DNA of 51,963 nt from Lachnospiraceae bacterium (GCA_024692825.1 JAILMB010000098.1:1-51963), one strand, 5' to 3'; shown: positions 1 through 9,159, counted from the first letter of the stretch. Translations and numbers: made by a program. The notes: generated from the sequence alone by a model not told the origin.

Positions 1-583
1 TTGCAATGGCATTGGTTAAGTTTCTAGCAATGCCGTTTGCAGTCTCTCCATTTTCTTGAACAATACCAAGCGTCTCTTCTGCTTTTTCAATAAATGCATT
101 TCCTCGTCGAACTGCTACAATGAGTGCTACGGATTCAAATATTAAAATCGCTACTTTTGTAAGAGCCCCTGCCACGGTATACTCTGTTCCATCAATAATC
201 CATGGAAAAACAATCGCGCAAAGCAATCCATCTGCCCCCATTACAATAATGAAGTATTTCACATATTTTTCTTCAAAATAGATGGCCATTAAAGCCACAA
301 ATAAGTAGTTCGCTAAGAAGGATACGGCATTCCCCCCTAAAACATAGGAATAAGCTGTAGTAGCTAAGGCCGGTGCCAAAATCATAACCATGGCCTTTTT
401 TAAATCATCCTTTACAAATTTATAACCAATTGTAGCAACAACGCCGGCGATCAGAAGTACCACGCATCCATTGAGCGCAGATAATAAATTCCCTCCGGAA
501 GCAAAGACACTAAGTGCCATCATTACTACTACCCCAATCCAGATAATCGTCAAATTGTTCTTATGTAATTTTTGAATATCCAT
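1..583 (-). CDS. Probable methyl-accepting chemotaxis protein, N-terminal part (cut by window edge)
   Basis: The gene starts at the ATG at 581-583, preceded on the minus strand by a good AGGAGG ribosome binding site, and runs off the left edge after 194 codons. The visible part has about six hydrophobic segments (for example the stretch reading TIIWIGVVVMMALSVFA near the start) with short loops. It then becomes hydrophilic and helical (EKAEETLGIVQENGETANG), which is how the cytoplasmic signalling helix of a chemotaxis receptor usually begins after a membrane sensor. If so, it senses a signal at or in the membrane and would control CheA. The conserved hairpin tip lies outside the window, so the family is inferred. 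A sensor histidine kinase or another multi-span signalling protein is the main alternative. It is divergent from the ABC-F gene. Confidence 0.6.
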   Translation of the reverse strand, partial: MDIQKLHKNNLTIIWIGVVVMMALSVFASGGNLLSALNGCVVLLIAGVVATIGYKFVKDDLKKAMVMILAPALATTAYSYVLGGNAVSFLANYLFVALMAIYFEEKYVKYFIIVMGADGLLCAIVFPWIIDGTEYTVAGALTKVAILIFESVALIVAVRRGNAFIEKAEETLGIVQENGETANGIARNLTNAIA

Positions 584-677
584 TCCCGTACCATCCTCCT
601 GTATTAAACTTATATGTATTTTCGGATATTTGTATTATATCATAGCTATGTCCACAAATGTGAAAAAAAGAAAAAAC

Positions 678-705
678 TTGAAAAAACGGGAATTTTTTGT
701 ACAAT
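678..705 (+). promoter_or_regulatory. Sigma-A type promoter of the ABC-F gene
   Basis: A -35 box TTGAAA (678-683) and a -10 box TACAAT (700-705) are separated by 16 bases, about 60 bases upstream of the chosen start codon. The space between this gene and the divergent receptor (584-766) holds nothing else I can support. Confidence 0.6.
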
Positions 706-766
706 AGGGGTGTTGCCTATTAGCAAAAAATATAGATTTAAATACATTAAAGAAAGGATGTCTGTC

Positions 767-2407
767 ATGATTCAAGCTAGTAACGTCACCCTTCGATTAG
801 GAAAAAAAGCTTTATTTGAAGAAGTTAATATCAAGTTTACCGAAGGAAACTGCTACGGTTTAATCGGTGCCAACGGTGCCGGAAAATCTACCTTTTTAAA
901 AATTTTATCCGGAGTATTGGAACCTACCAACGGAGAAGTAATTATCACTCCCGGTCAGCGTTTATCCGTATTGGAACAGGATCACTTCAAATACGATGCT
1001 TATACCGTATTAGATACTGTTATTATGGGTAACCAGCGCCTTTATGACATCATGAAGGAAAAGGATGCTATTTATATGAAAGAAGACTTTTCCGATGAAG
1101 ATGGTGTTCGTGCTGCTGAGTTAGAATCCGAGTTTGCAGAGATGGACGGTTGGAATGCCGAAAGCGATGCTGCTACCTTATTAAATGGTTTGGGTGTTCC
1201 TACAGAAGACCACTACACTCTTATGGGTGATTTAGATGGTGCAAAGAAGGTCAAGGTCTTATTAGCCCGTGCCCTTTTTGGTAACCCTGATATCCTGTTA
1301 TTAGATGAGCCTACAAACCACTTGGATTTGGATGCCATTGGTTGGTTGGAAGAATTCTTAATTAATTTTGACAACACCGTTATTGTTGTTTCCCATGACA
1401 GATACTTTTTAAATAAAGTATGTACACATACGGCTGATATTGATTATGGTAAGATTCAGCTTTACGCTGGTAACTACGACTTCTGGTACGAGTCTTCACA
1501 GTTAATTATGAAGCAGCGTAAAGAAGCAAACAAGAAAAAAGAAGAGCAGATTAAAGAGTTACAGGAATTCATTCAGCGATTCTCTGCTAACGCTTCAAAG
1601 TCAAAGCAGGCTACTTCCAGAAAACGTGCCCTGGAAAAAATTGAGCTTGATGATATTCGTCCTTCTTCCAGAAAGTACCCATATATTGATTTCAGACCAA
1701 ATCGTGAAATCGGAAACGAAGTACTTACCGTAGAACATTTATCAAAAACCATCGATGGAGAAAAAGTATTAGACGATATTTCCTTTACCTTAAATCGTGA
1801 AGACAAAGTTGCACTTGTTGGTTCTAACGAAGCTGCAAAAACAGTTTTATTCCAGATTTTAGCCGGTGAAATGGAACCTGACGAAGGGGAATACAAATGG
1901 GGAGTTACTACTTCTCAGTCATACTTCCCTAAGGATAACACTAAAATCTTCGACAATGATTTAATCATTGTAGATTGGTTAACCCAGTTCTCAGAAGTAA
2001 AGGATGCCACTTATGTTCGTGGATTCTTAGGAAGAATGCTTTTTGCCGGTGAAGACGGTGTTAAGAAAATGAAGGTCTTATCCGGTGGTGAAAAGGTACG
2101 TGTACTTCTCTCTCGTATGATGATTGAAGGATCAAATATCTTAATGCTTGATGAGCCTACTGACCACTTAGACATGGAAAGTATCACCGCATTAAATGAA
2201 GGTTTAAAGAAATTTAAGGGCGTATTGATTTTCTCTTCTCGAGATCATCAGGTAGTAGAAACCACTGCAAATCGTATCATTGAAATCCTTCCAAACGGAT
2301 CCATCATTGATAAGATTACAACTTACGATGAATACTTAGAGTCAGATGAAATGGCTAGAAAACGTACTGTTTACAGCACAACTGACGATGAAGAGAATGA
2401 TGATTAA
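767..2407 (+). CDS. ykpA: ABC-F family ATPase, YkpA/YbiT type
   Basis: A soluble protein of 546 residues with two ATP-binding cassettes joined by a charged helical linker (about 245-300), the layout of ABC-F proteins that act on the ribosome rather than in transport. It closely resembles B. subtilis YkpA and E. coli YbiT from memory, whose exact cellular role is poorly defined. Cassette 1 has an intact Walker A (GANGAGKST, 34-42) and Walker B (LLLDEPTNHLD). Its signature motif is weak, as is usual in this group. Cassette 2 has a normal LSGGEK signature, but its Walker A is GSNEAAKT (from residue 352) and the switch histidine is Arg492 (FSSRDHQ). The ATG at 767 is preferred because AGAAAGG lies 9 bases upstream; the ATG at 758 is too close to it and longer readings begin before the promoter. 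A terminator follows. Confidence 0.92.
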   Translation: MIQASNVTLRLGKKALFEEVNIKFTEGNCYGLIGANGAGKSTFLKILSGVLEPTNGEVIITPGQRLSVLEQDHFKYDAYTVLDTVIMGNQRLYDIMKEKDAIYMKEDFSDEDGVRAAELESEFAEMDGWNAESDAATLLNGLGVPTEDHYTLMGDLDGAKKVKVLLARALFGNPDILLLDEPTNHLDLDAIGWLEEFLINFDNTVIVVSHDRYFLNKVCTHTADIDYGKIQLYAGNYDFWYESSQLIMKQRKEANKKKEEQIKELQEFIQRFSANASKSKQATSRKRALEKIELDDIRPSSRKYPYIDFRPNREIGNEVLTVEHLSKTIDGEKVLDDISFTLNREDKVALVGSNEAAKTVLFQILAGEMEPDEGEYKWGVTTSQSYFPKDNTKIFDNDLIIVDWLTQFSEVKDATYVRGFLGRMLFAGEDGVKKMKVLSGGEKVRVLLSRMMIEGSNILMLDEPTDHLDMESITALNEGLKKFKGVLIFSSRDHQVVETTANRIIEILPNGSIIDKITTYDEYLESDEMARKRTVYSTTDDEENDD

Positions 2408-2430
2408 TTCACTGTAAAACATATGAAAAG

Positions 2431-2463
2431 ACAGCAGTTTTAACAACTGCTGTTCTTTTTTTA
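2431..2463 (+). terminator. Intrinsic terminator after the ABC-F gene
   Basis: A perfect 9-bp stem ACAGCAGTT / AACTGCTGT (2431-2439 with 2445-2453) with a 5-base loop is followed by a T-rich tract. Confidence 0.9.
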
Positions 2464-2493
2464 CACATTTTTACAAAAATTGTTGCAAAACAT

Positions 2494-2521
2494 TTGACAA
2501 TCAAATTAAATTTTGTATAAT
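2494..2521 (+). promoter_or_regulatory. Strong sigma-A promoter of the six-span membrane protein gene
   Basis: A perfect -35 box TTGACA (2494-2499) and a perfect -10 box TATAAT (2516-2521) with a 16-base spacer. Transcription should start near 2528. This is one of the best consensus promoters in the window. Confidence 0.85.
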
Positions 2522-2560
2522 TGAATTGCTCAACACTTATACAGGAAAGGAAGAATTAGA

Positions 2561-3229
2561 ATGAAAAAGATTAAAATAGCATTTTGTTTAAACCTATGTA
2601 TTTTTCTACTGGAAGTACTGGCAAACCTTTGGATGGTAAGCGGCATTCACATTTTCTCTGATGCAGCTGTTTTAAGTGCCTCAAAGCTTGCTATGTTACG
2701 CTACTTCACAGTAGATTCCAATATTTTAATGGGAATTGTAGCCCTTGTAAGCGCTTGCTACTACAAGAAAATGTTATCAAACAATTCCACTTCAGTACCG
2801 AAATCTCTCTATGTTTGGCAGCTATTAGGTACTGTCAGCGTTACTTTAACTCTACTAGTTACAGTATTCTTTTTGGTTCCTACCGCCAATTACCCATGGA
2901 CGCAACTCTTCGCTGACAGTAACTTTTTGCTACATTTAGTAAATCCTCTGCTAAGCATTGTTGCTTTTGTTTGCTATGAAAAGGTTGTGGACGCTCCATT
3001 TAAGACCACTTTCATCGGAATCGTTCCTATGCTTTTATATGCAGTTTACTATGTTGGAGCAGCTGTTACTCACACCACTAACGGAGTCATTGACTTCGGA
3101 TATGACTGGTATGGATTCTTCTTTGCAGGATTAAAGAGTGGTTTTATCGTAGTTCCAATCATTATCGTATTTACTTATTTAATTAGCCTTGTACTTTGGA
3201 AGCTTAACAAAAGCTTTATCAAAGAATAA
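2561..3229 (+). CDS. Six-span integral membrane protein, possibly Pr6Pr/FAR-17a-like
   Basis: A 222-residue protein made almost entirely of about six membrane segments, with few charged residues apart from the termini and one basic loop near residue 70. The pattern resembles the Pr6Pr / FAR-17a/AIG1-like membrane proteins of Firmicutes: a YFTVDSNIL motif after the first span, an HLVNPLLSIVAF segment in the middle and an aromatic-rich DYDWYGFFF-type stretch near the end. The function of that bacterial group is unknown to me. It is a single-gene unit with a near-consensus promoter, a good ribosome binding site (AGGAAAGGAAG, about 9 bases before the ATG) and its own terminator. The family name is a tentative match from memory. 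Confidence 0.65.
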   Translation: MKKIKIAFCLNLCIFLLEVLANLWMVSGIHIFSDAAVLSASKLAMLRYFTVDSNILMGIVALVSACYYKKMLSNNSTSVPKSLYVWQLLGTVSVTLTLLVTVFFLVPTANYPWTQLFADSNFLLHLVNPLLSIVAFVCYEKVVDAPFKTTFIGIVPMLLYAVYYVGAAVTHTTNGVIDFGYDWYGFFFAGLKSGFIVVPIIIVFTYLISLVLWKLNKSFIKE

Positions 3230-3248
3230 GAATTCTTATCACACACTA

Positions 3249-3294
3249 AAAAAGCTTCCCTGATATGTAATTCATATCAAAGGGAAGCTTTTTA
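3249..3294. terminator. Bidirectional terminator between convergent genes
   Basis: AAGCTTCCC (3252-3260) pairs with GGGAAGCTT (3282-3290), extended by TGATAT / ATATCA. There is a T-run on the plus side and an A-run on the other side, so it can end both the plus-strand membrane protein transcript and the minus-strand operon ending at 3295. Confidence 0.88.
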
Positions 3295-3693
3295 TTAGTT
3301 ATTTAAATACTTTTCGTAAAGTTCTTTTACCTGATTGATTTCTTCATCGGTAAGTTCTTCACGAGCCATATCCTTTAATGCAGCAGTATCACCACTCTTA
3401 TACAAATCAATGGCTTCCTGAACCGTCTGTGCATCAGCGTGTTCTTCGATCATGTCCTGAACAGTTTCCTGGTCTTCTTCTGACATGCTGTTGTAAAGTT
3501 CTGTTGCCTGAGTGGAATCTACTCCAGCCTGCTCTGCAACACTGGTGATTGCCTTATCAGCTACCTTGTCCACTACCTGATTTTTAACAGGTCCCCATAC
3601 GAAAAAGTAAGCCAGGGCCACAATAATAATAACTACTACAATAAATGTAAATAATACAGCGATAGGGCTCTTTTTTTGTTTTGTTCTACTCAT
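3295..3693 (-). CDS. Small membrane-anchored protein, function unknown
   Basis: 132 residues: a basic start (MSRTKQKK), one strong membrane segment (about 10-33), then a hydrophilic, acidic helical domain with repeated short charged helices. The N-in topology with a basic start suggests that the domain faces outside. I do not recognise a family. It is the last gene of the run coaE, ftsA-like, walJ-like, ACT, UPF0210, with only 20 bases separating it from the UPF0210 stop. It has its own AGGAGG site and shares the bidirectional terminator. A role linked to its neighbours is only suggested by position. Confidence 0.75.
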   Translation of the reverse strand: MSRTKQKKSPIAVLFTFIVVVIIIVALAYFFVWGPVKNQVVDKVADKAITSVAEQAGVDSTQATELYNSMSEEDQETVQDMIEEHADAQTVQEAIDLYKSGDTAALKDMAREELTDEEINQVKELYEKYLNN

Positions 3694-3713
3694 GATTTCC
3701 TCCTAGTCATCTA

Positions 3714-5078
3714 TTAATTTTTAAAGGAATGTACCGGTGCTGGTATTCTTCCTTTTCTAGAGACAAAGGCTTCACATGAAAACTCATTTACTGGCATTAC
3801 CGGTGCATAACCTAACAATCCACCAAATTCCACAGTTTCTCCAACATCTTTTCCAATGACAGGAATTAAACGAACTGCAGTGGTCTTTTGATTAATCATC
3901 CCAATTGCCATTTCATCTGCTATAATTCCAGAAATCGTTGCTGCCGATGTCTTTCCCGGAACTGCAATCATATCAAGACCTACGGAACAAACGCAAGTCA
4001 TTGCTTCTAATTTTTCAAGGGTAAGTGCTCCTGCTGTAACAGCATCAATCATTCCCTGATCCTCAGATACAGGAATAAACGCACCGGATAAACCACCTAC
4101 GTAAGAAGATGCCATAATTCCGCCCTTCTTAACCTGATCATTTAAAAGTGCCAAAGCCGCTGTTGTTCCCGGAGCTCCCGCATGTTCTAATCCAATTTCT
4201 TCTAAGATTCCAGCTACGGAATCACCAATGGCAGGTGTTGGAGCCAAAGATAAATCAATAATTCCAAATGGAATTCCTAATTTCTTCGAAGCTTCCTTTG
4301 CAACTAACTGACCAACTCTTGTAACCTTAAAGGCTGTCTTTTTAATGGTTTCGCAAAGTACTTCAAAGCTTTCTCCACGTACCTTTTCAAGGGCTGTTTT
4401 AACAACACCAGGGCCAGATACACCAACATTAATAATGGCATCTGCTTCTGTCACTCCGTGGAAGGCACCAGCCATAAATGGATTGTCGTCAGGAGCATTA
4501 CAAAATACAACTAATTTTGCGCATCCCAAAGAATCATTTTCTTTGGTAAATTCAGCTGTCTCCTTTACGATTTCACCCATAAGTCGTACAGCATCCATAT
4601 TGATACCGCAACGGGTTGAGCCAAGATTTACAGAACTACATACAAAGTCTGTCTCAGCTAATGCCTGAGGAATGGATCGAATCAAATATTCATCATAGGT
4701 AGTCATTCCCTTTGAAACCAAAGCGGAATAACCACCAATAAAGTTAATACCAAGTTCCTTTGCACAATCATCAAGGGTATGTGCAATAGTTACATAATCT
4801 TCCGGGCTTTTGCAGGCAGAAGAACCTACAATTGCAATAGGTGTTACAGAGATTCTTTTATTAACAATTGGAATACAATAATCTCTTTCAATTTCTTTTC
4901 CTACTTTTACTAAATCCTTAGCTACGGTAGTTATTTTTTTATAAATGTTTTTATTTAAGGTGTCCAAATCGGAATCCATACAATCTAACAAAGAAATTCC
5001 GATGGTAATGGTACGAACATCAAGATTCTCCTGTTCTACCATCTTATTGGTTTCGTTTACTTCAAATATATTTATCAT
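3714..5078 (-). CDS. UPF0210 (PFL, DUF711) family protein
   Basis: 454 residues, full length for the UPF0210/PFL family. The internal part contains several Gly-rich stretches typical of the family ([45 protein letters not shown]). Homologues have a fold related to glycyl-radical enzymes, but a catalytic role has not been established to my knowledge. It follows an ACT-domain gene by 8 bases, an arrangement common in Firmicutes and Archaea that suggests an amino-acid-responsive partnership. The start at 5078 has AGGAG at suitable spacing. Confidence 0.9.
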   Translation of the reverse strand: MINIFEVNETNKMVEQENLDVRTITIGISLLDCMDSDLDTLNKNIYKKITTVAKDLVKVGKEIERDYCIPIVNKRISVTPIAIVGSSACKSPEDYVTIAHTLDDCAKELGINFIGGYSALVSKGMTTYDEYLIRSIPQALAETDFVCSSVNLGSTRCGINMDAVRLMGEIVKETAEFTKENDSLGCAKLVVFCNAPDDNPFMAGAFHGVTEADAIINVGVSGPGVVKTALEKVRGESFEVLCETIKKTAFKVTRVGQLVAKEASKKLGIPFGIIDLSLAPTPAIGDSVAGILEEIGLEHAGAPGTTAALALLNDQVKKGGIMASSYVGGLSGAFIPVSEDQGMIDAVTAGALTLEKLEAMTCVCSVGLDMIAVPGKTSAATISGIIADEMAIGMINQKTTAVRLIPVIGKDVGETVEFGGLLGYAPVMPVNEFSCEAFVSRKGRIPAPVHSFKN

Positions 5079-5086
5079 GCCTACTC

Positions 5087-5371
5087 CTAAATACGATGCA
5101 TCATTTCAAAAATTTCAGCTCTTTGACATTTTATGTCAACGCCGATTTCTTCTCCGATTTGTGTCAATTCCTTTTGTACTTCATCAAAAGGCTTATCGGA
5201 TGTGGTAAGATCCACAATCATCATCATATTAAAAAATCCAGAAACAATCGTCTGAGAAATGTCTAAAACATTTACATGATTGTTTGAAAGGTAGGTACAA
5301 ATCTTAGCAATAATGCCTACCGTGTCTTTACCCACAACAGTAATGATAGTCTTTGAGTTCTTGTTTTCCAT
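5087..5371 (-). CDS. ACT domain-containing protein (UPF0237 type)
   Basis: 94 residues that make up a single ACT domain: the [17 protein letters not shown] start, the beta-alpha-beta-beta-alpha-beta pattern and the FNMMMIVDL strand. Stand-alone ACT proteins of this type bind amino acids and regulate partner enzymes; here the partner is probably the UPF0210 protein encoded 8 bases downstream. The start at 5371 has GGAGCG upstream. The ligand cannot be told from the sequence. Confidence 0.9.
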   Translation of the reverse strand: MENKNSKTIITVVGKDTVGIIAKICTYLSNNHVNVLDISQTIVSGFFNMMMIVDLTTSDKPFDEVQKELTQIGEEIGVDIKCQRAEIFEMMHRI

Positions 5372-5407
5372 GTTTCGCTCCTATTTCTAATTTAATATTC
5401 CCGTGGA

Positions 5408-6205
5408 TTATACCACAATTCTTTCTGAAACGTTACTTCTATTTGCAATATCGATAGGGAAATCATTTCCTTTGTATGGATTATCTCCCATGGTAACCTC
5501 TGATTTAACAGTTTCGTAGGCTAATTTTTCGTAGTTATTTTCTTTGCTCAAATGACCAAGAAGAATATGTCCCATGTTGTCATGAAGCACCTTTCCTAAT
5601 AACTGTCCTGACAACTCATTGGATAAATGTCCCCTGTCTCCGCTGATTCTTTGTTTCAAAGGATAAGGATAAGGTCCTACCCGAAGCATATTAACGTCAT
5701 GATTTGCCTCTAATAAAAGCGCATTCATTCCCTTCATATTCTCAACAATATAATCGTTGTAACAACCCAAATCGGTAATGACTCCGATTTTCTTTTTACC
5801 ATCTGTCACAGAGTAGGCAACCGGATCTGCCGCATCATGGCTGACTCTGATCGGATGAATGGTTAATTCTCCAATGGTAAAATCCACATCCGGCTCAATA
5901 ATATGAAAAAGACCTTCGTCGATTTTCCCTACAGATTTAATGTGCTTAATGGCTTCCACTGTGCCCTTTGTGGCATAAATCGGCAAACCATATTTTCTGG
6001 AAATCACTCCTAATCCCGAAATGTGATCGCTGTGTTCGTGAGTAACTAAAATACCATCCATGTCAGAGGTCTTTAAATCAAACTCTGCCATTCCGGCGTC
6101 TACCCGCTTTCCGCTAATGCCCACATCAATCATCACATGATTTCTGTCGTTTCCAACGCATATGCAATTTCCAGAACTTCCACTGGCAATACTAAATAAT
6201 TCCAT
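5408..6205 (-). CDS. Metallo-beta-lactamase fold hydrolase, WalJ/YycJ type
   Basis: 265 residues starting MELFSIASGSSGNC. The metal-binding motif THEHSDH is present (around residue 60), followed by a conserved SHDAADP histidine, a D in VITDLGCY and the late GHLSKENN motif, as in the YycJ/WalJ subfamily. B. subtilis WalJ has been linked to DNA repair and to coordination of division with replication and the WalRK system, though the substrate here is unknown. The ORF could extend to 6280, but the ATG at 6205 lies one base after the stop of the FtsA-like gene and has AGAGGA upstream, so the two are probably translationally coupled. Confidence 0.88.
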   Translation of the reverse strand: MELFSIASGSSGNCICVGNDRNHVMIDVGISGKRVDAGMAEFDLKTSDMDGILVTHEHSDHISGLGVISRKYGLPIYATKGTVEAIKHIKSVGKIDEGLFHIIEPDVDFTIGELTIHPIRVSHDAADPVAYSVTDGKKKIGVITDLGCYNDYIVENMKGMNALLLEANHDVNMLRVGPYPYPLKQRISGDRGHLSNELSGQLLGKVLHDNMGHILLGHLSKENNYEKLAYETVKSEVTMGDNPYKGNDFPIDIANRSNVSERIVV

Positions 6206-6206
6206 C

Positions 6207-8321
6207 TTAATCCTCTGACCAACGAATATCCACGTTATCTCCGTCGTGGATCGGATCTGCATAACCACAACGCACTCCATTAATCGTAGTGATTACTGTA
6301 CGTCCACCACCAACATTGGTATCAAAATCTATTACTCTAAAAATATCAGAGAAGATATAATCCTTTTGTCCTGATAAGGTAACTTCCTCTCCGTTTGCTC
6401 TTAAATGAATAGAGCCATAAGCCTGCTTGTTGATAGCAGTTGCTGCTTCCTGGGTAAGCGGTGTGTTTGGACGATAAAGGGTTGTATCATCCTCTTCTTC
6501 CTCATAGGAATCTTCCACTTCATTTTCTTCCTCATTGGAATAAATATCCGAAGCAGGGACAAAAGCACCTTCTGTCCATTCTACACTGAAGTTTTCATAT
6601 ACAAGGGTGTTTAAATCTCCTACCCGGTTATTAACGATGATTTCGTGATTTGGATCTACAATCACATCCATAAATTCAGCCAACTGACCAACGGTATAGA
6701 ATCCTCTTGTTTCAATATCATCGCCCTCTTTGATAATATAGCTGCCTGGTTCTAAAGAGCCATTTACTTCTACGAATTTCGGACAAACTACTCTTTGTCC
6801 ATTTACCACAAAGTTTACATTTGCACCCTGGAACTCTTCTAACTGATCAATGGTCATATTAGCGGAAGTTCCTTCTGTAGATCCCTCGATGGTTACGTCA
6901 CAGTTTGGAATTAGCTTTGTCTTCAATCCCACTTCCTGACCATTCATCTTTACAACAGCAGATTCACCGAATCCGCCTCTGGCCATTCGGGCAACGCCAT
7001 TTACCTTAAAGTTAATTTCTGAACCACGTCTTGGGAAAAGTTCTTCTGTTGGAACTCCTGCCTGCATGGCAGCATCCACAATTCGTAAATGTCCGTTATC
7101 ATAAAGCTTCATCATTTCACCGTTAAAGTGAATCATGATAAAGTTGTTCTTTTGCTCGTAGTAGTTTAAGCAGATACCAATTGGTGTTACAAGAAGTGGA
7201 TCTTTCTTAACATCTTCCTGTAAGAACTCTACTTCCTTCATAACCTCTTCTCCACGAAGAGCAACACGTTCTTTGATAATATCCAACTTCTTTGCCAAGG
7301 TCTCACAGAATCCATGAACCTTTCCACCACCACCTACAACAAAGGTGGCTGCTACAGAAGAATCACCATTTAATTCCTTAATTTTTGTGGCAACTTCTGT
7401 GGTTATTTTTTCCATAACAGGATCTGTTAGCTTCCAGACTTCCTCGGATTTAACTGTATAGGATAAGCCCATAATATCCTCATAGGTTACCTCATCCTTT
7501 ATGGTAGAATCCTTTTTGATTTGCTCTGCGGTAGCAAAATCTACCAGATAATGCTGAACAATAACTTCTGTAAGTTCGTCTCCAGCGTAAGGGATCATAC
7601 CATAGGCAATAATACTTCCGTCCTTTGTAATACAAATATCCGATGTACCTGCTCCAACGTCCACAAGGGCGATATTTAACATACGGAAGTTTTCAGGAAT
7701 GGCAACATTGATTGCGGCAATAGGCTCCAATGTCATATTTGCTACAGAAAGTCCCACACGCTCAACTGCAGAATAAAGTCCATCTACAACATCCTCCGGT
7801 AAGAAGGTAACGATGATAATCTCTTCAATTTTATTGGCTTTATGGCCTTCCAGGTTGGAGAAGACTTCTTCGTTTAGGAAGTACTTCATAACGGAGTATC
7901 CAACGCAATAGAACTTATATCGCTCATCTCCTTCTGCCAACTCATGTTGCGCCTGATCAATACCCAATAAATCCAGATTATTTAGGTCTTCTCCTGTAAC
8001 CACAGACTCCTCGGGATATTCGTAGGAAACCTTTGTGGTAACAGTACGAAGCACACGACCAGCGGCAGCGATACAAACTTCTTTCAATTCAAAGCCAATC
8101 TGCTCCTCTAATTTTTCTTTCACGATACCAATGGTCTTTGACACTCTTCCAATGTCATGAATCTGACCATCTAACATGGCACGGCTTTCATGTTCAATAC
8201 TATAAAGTGCAATTACCTTAAAATTATCGTCTTCGTCCTTATAACCTACGGTACCAACTACATTTCTAGTACCAATATCCAAGCTAAAGACGTATTCTCT
8301 TTCATTATCCACTTCTATCAC
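6207..8321 (-). CDS. FtsA-like actin-fold ATPase with long C-terminal extension
   Basis: 704 residues; typical FtsA is about 420. The first about 370 residues have the FtsA/actin ATPase motifs: phosphate-1 FSLDIGTRNVVG, an inserted 1C-like domain (VCIAAAGRVLRT), phosphate-2 LVDVGAGTSD and adenosine motif FVVGGGGKVHG. The remaining 330 residues are beta-rich and appear to hold repeated ubiquitin-like (beta-grasp-like) units, each with an 'NGxxV' strand and ending near a 'GDDIE' or 'GDNVDI' turn, plus an acidic Glu-rich linker near residue 610. No amphipathic membrane-binding helix is visible at the C-terminus (ends NVDIRWSED). The start is GTG at 8321, with AGGAG 7-8 bases upstream. It follows coaE by 54 bases. 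As no ftsA lies in the division cluster, it may serve as the FtsZ tether; this is inference. Confidence 0.82.
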   Translation of the reverse strand: MIEVDNEREYVFSLDIGTRNVVGTVGYKDEDDNFKVIALYSIEHESRAMLDGQIHDIGRVSKTIGIVKEKLEEQIGFELKEVCIAAAGRVLRTVTTKVSYEYPEESVVTGEDLNNLDLLGIDQAQHELAEGDERYKFYCVGYSVMKYFLNEEVFSNLEGHKANKIEEIIIVTFLPEDVVDGLYSAVERVGLSVANMTLEPIAAINVAIPENFRMLNIALVDVGAGTSDICITKDGSIIAYGMIPYAGDELTEVIVQHYLVDFATAEQIKKDSTIKDEVTYEDIMGLSYTVKSEEVWKLTDPVMEKITTEVATKIKELNGDSSVAATFVVGGGGKVHGFCETLAKKLDIIKERVALRGEEVMKEVEFLQEDVKKDPLLVTPIGICLNYYEQKNNFIMIHFNGEMMKLYDNGHLRIVDAAMQAGVPTEELFPRRGSEINFKVNGVARMARGGFGESAVVKMNGQEVGLKTKLIPNCDVTIEGSTEGTSANMTIDQLEEFQGANVNFVVNGQRVVCPKFVEVNGSLEPGSYIIKEGDDIETRGFYTVGQLAEFMDVIVDPNHEIIVNNRVGDLNTLVYENFSVEWTEGAFVPASDIYSNEEENEVEDSYEEEEDDTTLYRPNTPLTQEAATAINKQAYGSIHLRANGEEVTLSGQKDYIFSDIFRVIDFDTNVGGGRTVITTINGVRCGYADPIHDGDNVDIRWSED

Positions 8322-8375
8322 TTTTTTACTCCTCTAAGCTATTCTATATTCCAAAAGGGGGAATGCAAAGCATCC

Positions 8376-8999
8376 TTATACATTTCTAGGTTTTCTTAAG
8401 GATAACACCCGCTCTAGCTGTTCATAGGTGTCTTCCTTCGATCCGTTATTGTCAATCGTTACACAACAAGCGTCCAAGAATTCATACTCTTCTAACTGAA
8501 CACGAAATGCATCATCAATTCTTTTATCATCATAGCCACGATTTTCTTTTAATCGAGTTCTTCGATTTTCCTTAGTTACGTAAATATACCACAGTTCATC
8601 GCAAAGCTTCTTATATCCATCCTCAATTAAAAGAGCAGCTTCTAAGAAAAAATAATCAATGTCCTTCTCTTTTCTATGTTTTTCTACTCTTCGAAGGACT
8701 TCTTTTTTCACAGCCGGATGAACCATTTGATTTAGGGTCGCTCGAAGCTCATCATCTGAAAGAATGTATTTTGCAAAGGCTTCTTTTCGAATACTACCAT
8801 CAGATTCAAATAAGGGTTCTTCAAACTCCATCTTAGAAAAGGTCTCCCTCATTGCCTCATTTAACTCATGGCCAGGGGACATCAGTTCTTTCGCCAAATC
8901 ATCTGCTAACACAACTTCGGAGTTTGTGTGTTCCTTCAAATAATTCATTACTACTGATTTTCCGGCACCAATTCCACCGGTAATTCCGATAAATCGCAT
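8376..8999 (-). CDS. coaE: Dephospho-CoA kinase
   Basis: Catalyses the last step of coenzyme A synthesis, phosphorylating the 3'-hydroxyl of dephospho-CoA with ATP. The 207 residues match the usual length. The P-loop GGIGAGKS is at 8-15, the ADDLAKELM segment after strand 2 holds the conserved Asp, and there is an HPAVKKEVLRR segment and a lid with paired arginines (NRRTRLKENRG). It leads the run of genes down to 3295. Confidence 0.94.
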   Translation of the reverse strand: MRFIGITGGIGAGKSVVMNYLKEHTNSEVVLADDLAKELMSPGHELNEAMRETFSKMEFEEPLFESDGSIRKEAFAKYILSDDELRATLNQMVHPAVKKEVLRRVEKHRKEKDIDYFFLEAALLIEDGYKKLCDELWYIYVTKENRRTRLKENRGYDDKRIDDAFRVQLEEYEFLDACCVTIDNNGSKEDTYEQLERVLSLRKPRNV

Positions 9000-9054
9000 T
9001 TTATGCTCCTATCGCTACAATATCTTGTGGTGCAATCCACATAACACCGTGAAA

Positions 9055-9063
9055 ATTATACCA
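9055..9063 (-). promoter_or_regulatory. Extended -10 promoter upstream of coaE
   Basis: On the minus strand TGGTATAAT is an extended -10 element (TG-N-TATAAT) about 55 bases before the coaE start; no good -35 box is present. The same nine bases occur upstream of the MFS gene. The leader then contains a small inverted repeat, TGTGG / CCACA (9026-9041). Confidence 0.6.
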
Positions 9064-9092
9064 TTTCTAGCGATGACTTGCTACTCTTTTCT

Positions 9093-9139
9093 AAAAAAAG
9101 AAGGGAATTGAGAGTCGCCATGACAATTCCCAATTCCCT
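9093..9139 (-). terminator. Intrinsic terminator after the MFS gene
   Basis: On the minus strand GGGAATTG pairs with CAATTCCC (9103-9110), followed by TTCTTTTTTT. The 5' arm is present twice in tandem (9124-9131 and 9131-9138), so two registers are possible. Confidence 0.8.
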
Positions 9140-9159
9140 ATAAATCCTAGATTCAATTT

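Noticed and set aside
614-766. Longer start of the ABC-F gene at 614
   Set aside because: The extra residues precede or overlap the predicted promoter at 678-705; the ATG at 767 has a proper ribosome site and matches family N-termini.
1817-1845. Degenerate second Walker A of the ABC-F gene as a frameshift
   Set aside because: The reading frame is continuous, with good codon use and family similarity on both sides, and relatives show a weak motif here too.
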